Shown: positions 33,822 through 44,447 of the stretch, piece after piece
Position numbering within the stretch: position 1 is the first letter of the stretch
Layout of the letters: the number at the start of each line of letters is the position of its first letter
Assembly: GCA_019677205.1 (NCBI GenBank)
Contig: JAAMXY010000793.1
Location: forward strand, 3,725-56,092
Direction of reading: 5' to 3'
From: Pinguiococcus pyrenoidosus
Taxonomy: Eukaryota; Sar; Pinguiophyceae; Pinguiochrysidales; Pinguiochrysidaceae
Length of the DNA stretch: 52,368 nt
Program-made: the position numbers and the translations under genes
Notes under the pieces: model-generated
What the model was told of the DNA's origin: nothing
The model's database searches: none
What the model saw: the letters and a program-made list of their open reading frames with translations, nothing else

Positions 33822-36800
33822 ATGCGGGTGCCCGTCATCCCAGTCGGGACCCGCGTCAGCGTGCTGTACGACGGCGGACCCGACATCTACGACGGCAGCA
33901 TCACCGCCGCAGACGACGCCAATCGGGTAGGTGGCCTCGCCAGCCCTTTGGCGCTTGCTTGGCGACCTCTGATGATACTCTGCATCAGAGATTCACGGTC
34001 CACTTCGACGACGGAGAGATCCAGAGCGGTCTCGAGTACAAGTATCTTACGCCACATGACCCCAAGCTGCGCTCCCATTTGCCTGCAGGCACGCGTGTAG
34101 AGGTAGGGAGCGGCTCTTGCTGCCTGGCAAATCCGCCGTTCTGCTGCACACCTTGCCTTGACCACTCAGTCTGCTCCAGGCGCTCTTCGACGACGATTTC
34201 TACCCGGGAATCGTCAACACAGAGAACCGCGATGGCACCTACAAGGTCCTCTTCGACGACGGCGACCGCCTCGACGCCGTGCCTCGGTCATGCATTCTCT
34301 TCAGTCCGCCCGAGTCTGCACCACCCACCGCAGGTGCAGGGAACGACGGAAGTTCCCTCAAGGGGCAAGTGTACCTCGACGATGAAAGCCACGACGAGGC
34401 CATCCCGCAGGAGGAAGAAGAACAAGAAGAGGAAGCAGCAGCAGTGCGGCCCAGCGCAAGCCAGCAGGCCAGCCCAGCCAGAAGCGATACAGGAGAAGTC
34501 GAAGAGGAAAGCGCAGCACAAGCGGAGAGCAGCTCGGCAAGCCTGCAACGAGAGACTCGCGCTCAGCAGAATGGCGTGACAACCCGTTCGGCACCACGCG
34601 ACCCGCACCTCGATCAGAAAGAGGAGGCGCCTCCCACTTTCGAGTTTGCCGAGAGCAGGAAAGTGCCGGACTTGCAGCTGCCCCAAGCCACCACCTTCTC
34701 GGACAACTCGTACATGGACAACGGCAGCGGCCCAGACGTGAGCCTAGAGATCTTCTCGCACACTTCTAGAGAGGATTCTCTCGCTGCGCTCGGAGAGGCC
34801 GAGGACGTCATCCTCGTGTCGCAGCCCCGGCGGGACAGGACGTATGCCCAGGAGCCCCCCAATCCAGTAGAGCCCAGCCACCCCTGCGAGACCTTCGTGA
34901 TGATCGACGAGCTGACGCTTGACGACGGCCAACTCCATCTGGCCACGCCGGAGGTGCGGCTCGCCGCCCTGGCCTTTCGCGTGCATGTGTTGGAGACCGT
35001 GCGGGCGACGCTGGTGGCCAGGGGCGAGGGCTGCGAGAACATCGACGACTTCGACGGCTTATTGCCAGCGGCGCCTGTGCTCCAGGAGCGCTGCAAGGGG
35101 AAGACGACGGCTACCGCGCGAGCGAGGGAAGCCAAGTGCTGGGAGCTCAATATGATCAACGACGAGATCCTCAGCATGAGGATGCGGATGCTGGCGCTGT
35201 CGCGTCTGGTTTACGGCAAGAGCACGCCGCAGTACATCCGAGCGCAGCTGGATCTGTGCCAGGAGTACCGCCGAGAGGCCATCTGGCAACAGGTGAGTAC
35301 TCACGTGGTGGACGCCGCGCAGAACGTGGCCAGCATCTCCAAGGCCGTGGACGCCCGGTTGCGCACCGACTCCGCCAGCCAATCTAGCGCATCCGACTTC
35401 GATAGCCTCGTGGATCAGGAAGTTGAGGAGCGCATGTGGGAGTGGCTGTGGATGCGCCGCGTGGCGCATGAGGTGCTCCTCGTATGCGACGTCCTCCGGG
35501 ACATCGCCGAGGCACACGACGGCCTCATTCCCGACGACCCGCTGCGCCAGGCGCTCAGCCACCACGTGGCCGAGCTGAACGCCATGGCGGTGAAGAAGCC
35601 GGCCATGGATGAGCACACCGTGCACGACGAGGTCGCCACGCTGCTTGACCTGGAGGGTTCGGCGGTCGTGCTGCTTACGCCGCTGTTCCTAGAGGAGGTT
35701 CTGGGCGCCTATCGCATGGCCAACGCCACCACGCTGCCTTGGGGTCACGTGCTGGGGCACCTGAGGCGCTACGTCGGCGCCTGGGCAGAGGCGACCGTCG
35801 TCATGGAGAGACACATCCAGGCCAACTTGCTCGCGGCCCTCCGTTGCGCCTTCTCGGGCGGCGTCGAGAGAAGCCGCCTGTGGGGGGCCATTCCATACCT
35901 GCGCGACCTGCAGCCGTCGCCCAGCTCTCGTGCTCGACGCGACCCCGCCGTGGACGACGACGACGGAGAGGCACCCGCTCCGCCGGGCTCGCAAGTCCTG
36001 CTGGGTGTCTGCAGCCCTGCGGAGCTGGCGCAGCATTGCAGCAGCAACGTCATGGCCGCCGAGGCGTTGGCGCGCGACCCGCACTTTTTGGCATGGCTTG
36101 CACAAGCCCCTCCGGCGCCCAAGGGCCCGAGAAGCGGCGTTGGGCAGCGACGCAGCAGGCTGGTGGTGCCCATCTCCTGGGAAGAAGTGTTGGCCCACGC
36201 AGCGCGCCATGCCCGACTGGACGACGAGTTGTGCTACCTCCGCGTCCTCATCCTCCAGACCATCAGCGAGTCGTATGTTGGCACTCGGCGGCCAGACAAG
36301 GCCCTGCGGCATGCAGAAGAGGCGCTGGCGCTGCTGGAAAGCAAGGGCTGGACGCAGAGTCTCGTGTCAGTCGCGGTTTTCCGGGCGTTGGCGAGGGCGC
36401 TCGTGCAGTTGCACCAGCGAGAGCTGGAGCTGCGCTTCCAGCGCTCTCGCGCCGCCGCTGGCGACTGGCTCAGCACCAAGGAGGGCTACGAGGCCTGGCG
36501 CCAGGGGGTGTTGGACATGGCCCAGGAGCAGCGCCAGCTGGCCCCCAAGCGCCCACTCTCCAAGATGGAGATCGAAGTCCGCGTGCGCTCCAACCTGGTG
36601 GCCCAGCGTTTGCGCGTGACCAAGAAGCAGGCAGCGGAGGATCGGAGAAACGGTCCCATGCCCAGGGTGATCAAGGCGGCCGAGCTGCTAGCGAAGGCCT
36701 GGGAAGTCACGGAGGCGGCGTTGGGAGGGACCCACCTGTGCTCGATGCGAGCTGCCCTGGCCGTCGCACATGTGTACTGGCACACGCCGGACGACGCCGC

Positions 36801-37741
36801 TGCCGTGGCATGGCTTCGGGGGCTGAAGGACACGCTCCGCCGGGCGTTGGAAGCCATCGCGAATCAGCCACTGTCGCTCACGCAGACTACGACAGCGGTA
36901 GCGACGGACAGTCCGATGCTAGTCTGCGTCCTGAGCAAGCTAGCGCACAGGCTGGGTTCGGAGAGCGCGGAAGAGGCGGTGGAGCTCTTGGAAGGCGCCG
37001 CGGATATTGCGTTGGGCCGGGCTCTCCGGCTGCTCCACGACGAGGAACGCATGCTCGCAGACTCGCATCCTTTCCCGGGGGAGGACGTCGCCACGTCCTT
37101 GGCGTTGGACAAGGAGAACACCAAGAACGCCCGTCGCTCCGCCACGGAGATCCCCAGGAACCTTGTGCGCGACCGGGGCATCTGGCGAGGGATCCAAGGC
37201 AGAGCTTGTGCTGTGCGCGCCGAGAAGATCTACGACGTGGTGATGCAAAGGATAAAGGGTGCGCCATCAGGCACGACACATGCAGGCCGGGTGATCCAGC
37301 GCGGAAACTCACAAGTGGTTCTCTTCCAAAGGCGACGCCTCGAGGGGCATCGAAGTTGCGGAGAAGCGCCTGAAGGCAGCGGAAGTGGCGCATGGGCGGA
37401 GAAGCGCCGCGGTTGCGAACACGCTCCAACAGCTCGGGGATCTGCTCGCAGACACGAACCAGATGGACAAGGCCGTGGAGCTCTACACGCGACAAGTACG
37501 CATCTAGGTTTCTTTGGGTTGTTGCTGTTGCTGCCTTTGCTCCCGCGGCCAGCCGGTTTTTGCTTTTTGCCTTTGGTGTGCGGGGGGGGGGAGGGACATT
37601 GCGTTAACGGCTTCCTTGTTTCCTTTGCTTCGATAGAAAGTCTGCTACGCATCGATGTACGGTGCTGACGATCGGAGGACCAAGCAGGCAGAAGAGCTGG
37701 AGCGCGCGGCAATCAAGAAGGCGAATCTGAGAGCATCGTGA
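33822..37741 (+). CDS. Double Tudor-like domain plus TPR protein (5 exons)
   Basis: Exons are 33822-33926, 33989-34102, 34180-37258, 37332-37495 and 37637-37741, with introns of 62, 77, 73 and 141 nt, giving 1,188 aa. Residues 5-57 (VGTRVSVLYDGGPDIYDGSI ... FTVHFDDGE) and 69-115 (PAGTRVEALFDDDFYPGIVN ... YKVLFDDGD) are two Tudor/SGF29-like barrels, each split by an intron. An acidic linker and a large helical region follow. The spliced C-terminus reads AEKRLKAAEVAHGRRSAAV, LQQLGDLLADTNQMDKAVEL, then YGADDRRTKQAEELERA. That is the TPR pattern of kinesin light chain and TTC23 proteins. The function is unknown; a scaffold joining a methyl-mark reader to TPR partners is inference. A strong-looking GTGAGT at 35294 is read through as coding. 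Confidence 0.8.
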
Positions 37742-37909
37742 GATCGCCGCTGTTCGCCACCCAGTCCCGCCAGTACGACGGCTTTGAAAAAGATCTGAGA
37801 TGCGTTGAAGGAGGCAGCGAACGAAGGAAGAGAGCATAGAGAGAAGGAGAGCTGTGTTCATTGCACATGCTTCCGTGGCCTCTCATACAGGCAGCGCAAC
37901 CGCTCTGTT

Positions 37910-40393
37910 CTACATGGACGTCCTCTGCCGCTTGGTATCGCTGCTACTTGCTTGCGCGGTGTCTGACGGTCGCTTCTTCTCTGTAGAGGCCGCGCCTGCG
38001 CCTGCGCCTGCGGCTGCATCAGCGCCAGCTCCAGCTGCGGCTCCTGCGGCCGCGCCATTTCCTTGGGCTTCCGCACCGTCTCCTCCGGTCGGCAGCGCGA
38101 ACTTTCGCTTCGCCCAGGTCTGCACCTGCTCCACCGTCTGCGCTGGAAGCTGCTTGATGCAGTCCTCAATCTCTGCCGGTGGCAAGGCAAGCTGGATCTT
38201 GTATCCCATGCCTTCGAATTCCTCTATGTCCTTCGTGGAGCTCGACAGCAAGAGGCCGGCTTCCTCCTTGAGGCGGGAAAACTCGGCCTTCTGGATCTCA
38301 CCAACCTGCAGCATTTCCGCATACCGCTGCGCGAGCGTGGTGAACTTGTTCTTCGCTTCGAGCCGCTGCTGCAGGTACTGCCGCCGCATGGTGTTCTCCC
38401 GTCCTGTGTATAGCTGCACGAGCCCAGTTTCCGGAAGCAGCGCTTCAAGGGCTTGCTCGATCTCCTTGACGGCCTCTTCCGCCGATTTCAGGATGGTCTC
38501 GGCCTCCACCTTCTCCGCGCTCGACAGCTCGGGCACCGTGTAGCCCGGATCGCCGGCGGACTGAGTCTTCTCCTCTCCAACGCCTTCGGCACTCGATTCC
38601 GCGTCTGGCTCCATCAGCGGCCGTCCCAGTGCTGCACGCATCTGGAATGCGGTGAATTGGTTGCGTTGCCGTGCCGCAAGCAAGTACTCGACGCGTTCTC
38701 GAATGACCTGGGAGCGCCTGCCAAGCAGACCGGCCACGTGCGAGACCTGCGCCTCGAAGATGCTGGCGTGCCTCTCCATCTCTATCACCAGTCTATCGAG
38801 ATGACGTCCCTGGACGTTTGCGCTCTCATGCAGCAGCTCGACCTTCTCCACGAGCGCGTTGATGCGCGACTCGAACTCGGGAGAGCGAACGTCCACCAGG
38901 CACGGGGTTACTAGCAATTGCTCTGCCACTTCCTGGATGACCGGATTCGAGTCGTTGGTGGGAGACGCCGACTGAAGCGGGGACTTCTCCGCTTGGCCCG
39001 CTTGGCCGGGTCTCTTGCCATGCCGATCCAATAGTCCGAGGTATTGCAGCGTGTATTCCACGCCCAGCGCCAGCAATGCCTTTTGGAGCAGGGGGCCTTT
39101 CTCTACGTCATCGCGCCAGAATTTCTCGAGGCGACGAGCCTGCTGCATGCGCAGATGCTTATCTTCGTACGCAAGCCCAGGTTCATTGGTGTACGTCTTC
39201 CAGACCGCCGCATTCACCCATTTGGGCACGTCCTTGGAGTTCTTCCAGCACGTGCTCAGGAAGTCGTAGTTGCTGAGGTGCGGGCGCAACGTGTGCTCGG
39301 ACTGGCGCCGCATGCTTAGCATGGCGTCATGGATCGCTTGATCCGACTCTTCCACCTCCACGGCAGGCTCGCGGGTAACGTTTCCCACGCTCTGCCTCTT
39401 CCGCTTGTTCTTCCTCTTCTTTTTCTTCTTCTTCTTGGTCTTCTCTTTCTCCACTTGCTTCAGAGGCGTGGCCAAAGAGCTGCTGGGGTCGCCGAACACC
39501 TCCTCCATGCCGAAGAGGATGCCGGGCTGGGACGGCATCGACTGGGCTTGGGGAGCATCACCGTCGCCCATGCTGGACGCGTCGGCCGACTGGCTGTCTT
39601 GCCTGTCGCGATCGCGCTCACTGAGGTCATCATCGTCCTCGTCGTCGTCCTCGTCTTCATCATCGTCCTCGTCGTCGTCCTCGTCGTCGTCATCATCCTC
39701 ATCTTCGTCGTCCGCGTCGTCGTCGTCGGCACCCCGCTCCTCGGCGCCCTTGCGCGAGCGACCCCTGCCGTCTTCGTCCTGGTGGTCATGCTCGGCCTGT
39801 TGTGTTGGATGGAAACTCCAGCGTCAAACTTTCTCGAAGTTCTGTTTCACGCTTCGCTCTTCACCCTTCACCCTTCACCCTTCACCCTTCACTCTTCCCA
39901 TTCCGCAACTTCACGTTCTATTCTTCACCTTTCGCGCTTTACTAATCTCCGTCACTTGATAGGTCAGTCAAACAAACCGGGGCAGAGAGGCTCACCTGCG
40001 CCACTTCCGCCAGGAGCTGATCGCGCACCTCCGGCGTGGGCCTGGCCACGGTGATCCGGATGGGGAGCTGCGCGCGTCGCAGGCGCTCGATGGAGTCGTC
40101 GAAGCTCAGTCTGGAGATGTTATCTGCAGATTCGAGCGTATGTGTGAGTATGTATGTATGTGGCCGTGCATGGGATACTTTCAAGTTCAGCGGCGACATC
40201 TGAAGGCGCACAGCTCACCGTCGTCGACCGCGATGAGGGTATCGCCGACTTCGATGCCAGCGGCGCTCGCGTTGCTCTCCGAGCCGTCCGGATTCGAAGG
40301 CAATCCCACCACGAGAAGGCGTCCGAAGGGGCCGTCCTCGAGGGTCATGCCCACCGGCAGCGCCTGGATATCGTAATTGAACACCCCGGCCAT
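37910..40393 (-). CDS. PDZ domain, acidic tract and coiled-coil protein (3 exons)
   Basis: Exons are 40393-40219, 40123-39996 and 39796-37910, with introns of 95 and 199 nt, giving 729 aa. Residues 10-95 form a PDZ-like domain built across the first intron: LPVGMTLEDGPFGRLLVVGL with AGIEVGDTLIAVDDG, then SFDDSIERLRRAQLPIRITV. An almost pure Asp/Glu run follows (about residues 105-165), then a Lys run, a conserved-looking block (LSNYDFLSTCWKN, WVNAAVWKTYTNE), long coiled coils (about 360-640) and an Ala/Gly repeat tail with a basic end. PDZ domains bind C-terminal peptides. The acidic and Lys tracts suggest a nuclear or nucleolar scaffold (inference). An ATG at 39571 would give a shorter 553-aa product without the PDZ. 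Confidence 0.75.
39860..39896 (+). repeat. 7-bp intronic repeat (TTCACCC)n
   Basis: Four full copies and a partial copy of TTCACCC lie in the 199-nt second intron of the PDZ gene. The other strand reads GGGTGAA, which resembles but does not match known telomere units. Confidence 0.8.
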
Positions 40394-40821
40394 GTGTGCG
40401 AGCGCGCGGAGAGCGAGAGCTGCGGGGCTACGAGACTACGAGCGGCGCGTTCTGCGCATGGTCCGCAAGTCAAAGGCGCGCCGCTCGTGAGGCTGGGACG
40501 CTTCCAAAGTTGCGCCCTGCGCACACCGCTGCTCGCTATTCCCGCGCTGCACAGCTGCACAACCCGGGGGAACGCAGTGCATCAAACGAGATATCCAAGC
40601 TACTGTGGAAGAGTTCGAGGCTTCCAGCTCGGTCATTGGTGACTTCTCGGCACATCGCCCGCAGATTGGCGGAACGGCCACCATGTGCTCCTTAGCTCCC
40701 GCTGCGCTGCCATCCAATGGCCCAGTTGGGGCCGGGGCCAGTCTGTATTTGCCCCTCCGGCACAGGCGCGCGCGCCCGCGACTGTCCATCTCTGCGCTGT
40801 CGCGCGCGGACCAGCCGCACC
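40394..40821. promoter_or_regulatory. Divergent region, PDZ gene / N-myristoyltransferase
   Basis: 428 bp with ATTGG at 40635-40639 and CCAAT at 40714-40718. Upstream in-frame sequence of the NMT ORF lacks an ATG before 40822. Confidence 0.4.
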
Positions 40822-42681
40822 ATGGCGGACGCTGCGCCCAAGGAGGACGCGCCGGTGGCGGAGGACCCGGTCAACGGCCACGAGAACGAGAAGCCGCAGG
40901 AGCAAGCGAAGATGGAGGCCGCCGGAGACTCGCACAGCAACGGCACGGCCGCCACGAAGAAGAAGAAGCGCGGGAATCGCAAGAAGAAGAAGAAGGCCTC
41001 CGCTGCGGAGGCAGAGGCCGCTGCACAGGCCGCGCCAGCGGCACCGGTGTCCGATTTGACTTCGGTGCTGGCCCCCTTGGCCGCCAGCACGGCCGCTGGC
41101 GAGGCGCCGCTCACGCAGAGCGGCCTGGTGGCCATGCTTCAGCAGATGCAGCTGCAGAGGCAGGCTGCGCGGAGGGGCCAGGCGGGCGGGAGGCGCGAGC
41201 ACCGCTTCTGGAACACGCAGCCCGTGCCGCAGTTCGACGGCGAGGCCGCCACGGGCGCGGCGGGCGCTGTTGCCGAGGTAGAGGAGGTCGTGAGCGCCCC
41301 GATCGAGGTGAAGACCGTGGAGGAGATCGACGTCGAGCCCCTCAAGCTGCCACAGGCGTACGAGTGGGCGATTGTGGACATCATGGACGACCAGCAACTG
41401 CAGGAGGCCTACACGTTGCTGACGGAGAACTACGTCGAGGATGACGACAACATGTTCCGCTTCGACTACTCTCCGGAGTTCCTGCGATGGGCCCTGCTGC
41501 CGCCGAATTGGAAGCCTCAGTTCCATCTCGGCGTGCGGCAAAAATCGAACAACGCGCTTCTGGCCTTCATCACGGGGATTCCAGCAACCATGGTCGCCCG
41601 TGGCACGAGCATCGCCACGGTCGAGATCAACTTCCTCTGCGTCCACAAGAGGTTGCGCAGCAAGCGGCTCGCCCCGGTCCTGATCAAGGAGGTCACTCGG
41701 CGAGTGAACCTAGAGGGCATCTTCCAGGTACGATCTTGACGACCAGGGGCGAAGGGGACGCTGCCTTTCGTTTCCGGCTGATGCGACATGCTTTGCTCTC
41801 GAAGGCGGTGTACACTGCGGGGGTCGTACTGCCGCGCCCGGTAGCACGATGTCGATACTACCACAGGTCTCTCAATCCAAAGAAACTGATCGAAGTGGGC
41901 TTCTCTCGGCTTCAAGAGCGGCAAACCATGTCCCGGGTGATAAAGCTCTACCGGCTCCCGCCAGAACCTCTCCACCCGTTCGTCGCGATGGAGGAGCGGG
42001 ACGTCGCGGGCGTGACCTCACTGCTCAACGCGTATCTTGAAAAGTTCAAGCTTCATCCCGTCCTCGACGAGGAAGAAGTCTTTCACTGGCTCGTGCCTCG
42101 GGAAAACGTCGTGGATTCGTTTGTGTTGCGCAACGAGGCTGGCGAGGTCACGGACTTCGTGTCCTTCTACCACCTACCCTCCTCTGTGATTGGGAACCCG
42201 AAGCACAGGACGCTTCGTGCTGTCTACTCGTATTACAATGTCGCGACGACGCTAACGTTGCCGGAGATTATGAAGGACGCGCTCATTCATGCGCAGAAGG
42301 TATCCAAATCAACAACGGCAGTACCCTCCCGGCAGCGTTCTTACGTCTGTCGTCTCTGCTCTCTAGCTTGGCGCCGATGTGTTCAACGCTCTCAATCTAA
42401 TGGAAAACGATTCCTTCCTCAAGGAACTTAAGGTATGTGATTGTTCTTTTTCCTTTTCCTTTTCCTTTTCCTTTTGCTGCTTGTTTTTTGTTTATTGTTT
42501 TTTGCTGCTTGTTTTTCGGTTTTTGCTTCTTGGTTTTTGCTGGTCGTGCGCAGCGCTTCCGCAGACTTCCTAACAAGCGCTTCTTAAGTTCGGAGTCGGC
42601 GATGGCAACTTGCAGTACTACCTGTACAACTGGAATTGTACGCAGATGGAGGCCAGCGACATCGGCCTTGTGCTGCTGTAG
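40822..42681 (+). CDS. NMT1: Glycylpeptide N-tetradecanoyltransferase (4 exons)
   Basis: Exons are 40822-41727, 41805-42299, 42367-42432 and 42589-42681, with introns of 77, 67 and 156 nt, giving 519 aa. The start ATG has a good context (ACCATGG). The N-terminus has Lys clusters ([13 protein letters not shown]) like those that dock animal NMT to ribosomes. Family motifs: [93 protein letters not shown], and in the last two exons [13 protein letters not shown] and [15 protein letters not shown]. It ends in VLL, whose C-terminal carboxylate acts as the base in this family. It attaches myristate to N-terminal Gly. The third intron carries a (TTTTCC)n run. Confidence 0.96.
42447..42475 (+). repeat. 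(TTTTCC)n tract in NMT intron 3
   Basis: Four to five hexamer units of TTTTCC open the 156-nt intron 42433-42588, followed by T-rich sequence up to about 42540. It probably extends the pyrimidine tract. Confidence 0.75.
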
Positions 42682-42803
42682 TAGCCTTGCTCAGCAGGGC
42701 ACAGCCAAGAAGATCGTCGCTGCTGAGATTCGCACTGGTCGTTGTACGCGCAGTGGTCATGCTGGAGGCCAAGCATCAATCATTTCTCACGTGCCATGTG
42801 GTC

Positions 42804-44075
42804 TCAAGTCTCCGAGGAATCGCTCCTCGTCCCTGTGATGAGGACCCAACCGCGATCAACCTTCGCCACGGCAAGGCCGGAGAAGGCGGATTGGTACGCC
42901 TTGATCACATCGTCTGCCTGCTCCTCCAAGACGCCCGACAGAGCAAGCGCGGCCCCGGGTCTGCAAAGCCTCGCGAATTCCCCTGCAAGTCCCAGCAGCG
43001 GTCGGGCGAGAATGTTTGCGATCAGGATGTCGAAGCCCGTCTCCGTCTCCGACAGCTGCTCCGCGTCGGGATTGAATTGGATCTTGAACTCATTCTGGAC
43101 GATCGCGGATACCTCTCCGTCGTCTGGCGTGTCTCGCCCCCCCTCTTCTAGAGTAAGTGAAGAAGGCAAGAAGCACCGGAAGGGCACACCATTCATCTCG
43201 GCGTTGGCGTGGCAGCTTGTGATCGCGTCTCGATCGATCTCGACCCCGCTTGCCGAGCCTGCTCCCATTTTCAGCGCGACGATGCCGAGGAGGCCACTGC
43301 CCGCACCGTAATCCATCACTTTGAGCGACTCGCCCGGAGCAACGGTGACAGCATGCTGGATCCATTCACAGCACATGCGAGTCGTCGCGTGCTCCCCGGT
43401 CCCGAAGGCGGCGCCGCCTTGAAGCTTCACGTGCCGCACAGCGCCGCGGTCGGTCTCCAGCTCGTAGCCCATGGCCAAGACGTGCTCATCCGTATGCCAC
43501 GGGAAGCGAATGACCACATCCCCGATGCGGATGGGCTTCCAACTGCGCTGAATCTCGGCCAACCAGTCTCGATCCTCCAGGCTCGAGGTCTCCACGAGCG
43601 GTCGCGACTCCATCTGAAACACCTCGGTGACGCTGCTCACCACCTGCTCCGTGTCCCAGCTGCTCGGGAAGAGCGCAGTGACATGGCAGCTCTTCCAGAT
43701 GCGGTTGTGCACGTCAGAGTACCGGAAGATGTCCAGCTGGTCCGACGCCAGCGGCGAAGTGCGCACGTCGGGATCGTCAAAGAGAGGCGTCTCGTCTTCC
43801 GTGTTCGCATTGGCATCTTCGATCTGCACGCTCAGCGCGCCCAAGTCCAGGAGGAAGTCGCTCAGCGCTGAGGAGTCCGAGCCCGCCGTGCTCAGGAACC
43901 GCAGCTCTTTAAACGGGGTCTCCACATCAGCTTCCTTGTCCGTGTGCACGCGCCGCAAGATACAGCCACGACTGGGCGCCAAGGTGGGCCGCATGCACCT
44001 CTTCGACCACGAAGCTGCATTCTGCAGGATGGCGAGGCTCAGAGACCATGTGAGGCGCCGGCTCAGACAGCTCAT
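42804..44075 (-). CDS. prmA: Ribosomal protein L11 methyltransferase (PrmA) homologue, organellar
   Basis: A single exon of 423 aa from the ATG at 44075. Bacterial PrmA is about 290-300 aa; the extra length is an N-terminal extension (MSCLSRRLTWSLSLAILQNA) with Arg/Ser and no acids, like an organelle targeting peptide, plus a larger N-terminal domain. The SAM-binding core is clear: GGAAFGTGEHATTRMC, MDYGAGSGLLGIVALKMGA, VEIDRDAI, and ILIANILARPL, the N-I-L-A substrate loop. It would trimethylate organellar uL11. The usual DVGCGSG is DYGAGSG here. It is convergent with NMT (122 bp) and divergent from the acyl-CoA dehydrogenase. Confidence 0.92.
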   Translation of the reverse strand: MSCLSRRLTWSLSLAILQNAASWSKRCMRPTLAPSRGCILRRVHTDKEADVETPFKELRFLSTAGSDSSALSDFLLDLGALSVQIEDANANTEDETPLFDDPDVRTSPLASDQLDIFRYSDVHNRIWKSCHVTALFPSSWDTEQVVSSVTEVFQMESRPLVETSSLEDRDWLAEIQRSWKPIRIGDVVIRFPWHTDEHVLAMGYELETDRGAVRHVKLQGGAAFGTGEHATTRMCCEWIQHAVTVAPGESLKVMDYGAGSGLLGIVALKMGAGSASGVEIDRDAITSCHANAEMNGVPFRCFLPSSLTLEEGGRDTPDDGEVSAIVQNEFKIQFNPDAEQLSETETGFDILIANILARPLLGLAGEFARLCRPGAALALSGVLEEQADDVIKAYQSAFSGLAVAKVDRGWVLITGTRSDSSET

Positions 44076-44447
44076 TTCTGGCCTCTTCTCTCACTGCACT
44101 TAAAAAAAAACGCAGAAGACGCGCGGCGATTGAAAAGCGCGGGAATCCTCGAATCCTCAAACCGCAAGTTCATATTTGCGCATGCAACGGGGGAACAATG
44201 AAGCTTTGAAGCCGGCGGCCAATGGAATGATCGGAAACGCTTTCATTCAACTTTCTCTTGGCATGCCAACGATCGGATTGGAGGAAGCGAAGGGGCGAAC
44301 CAATCGGCGGTGTTGCAGCAAACACGACGCTGCTCCATCCGTCACAGTCCGGCTTGCTTTGCGTGGTTTGGGCCCTTTCTGGTGGCGTTTTCCCGCCTTT
44401 TTTCGTGGGCGCGTTTCGTACTTCAGGCATTGATCCCCACCAGAACT
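44076..44447. promoter_or_regulatory. Divergent region, PrmA / acyl-CoA dehydrogenase
   Basis: The shortest divergent region (372 bp) has the most CCAAT-type motifs: CCAAT at 44219-44223, ATTGG at 44277-44281 and CCAAT at 44300-44304. Both products appear organellar, so co-regulation is conceivable. Confidence 0.5.

Noticed and set aside
35294-35299. Strong donor-like GTGAGT inside Tudor-TPR exon 3
   Set aside because: The only nearby in-frame acceptor would give a 30-nt intron, and the sequence reads through as ordinary helical protein.
35739-37373. 544-codon plus-strand ORF in another frame of the Tudor-TPR exon
   Set aside because: It is Arg/Gly/Pro-rich shadow sequence. The parent frame is longer and joins in phase to domains on both sides.
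39860-39896. (TTCACCC)n as an internal telomere repeat
   Set aside because: The unit does not match a known telomere unit, the array is short, and it lies inside an intron of the PDZ gene.
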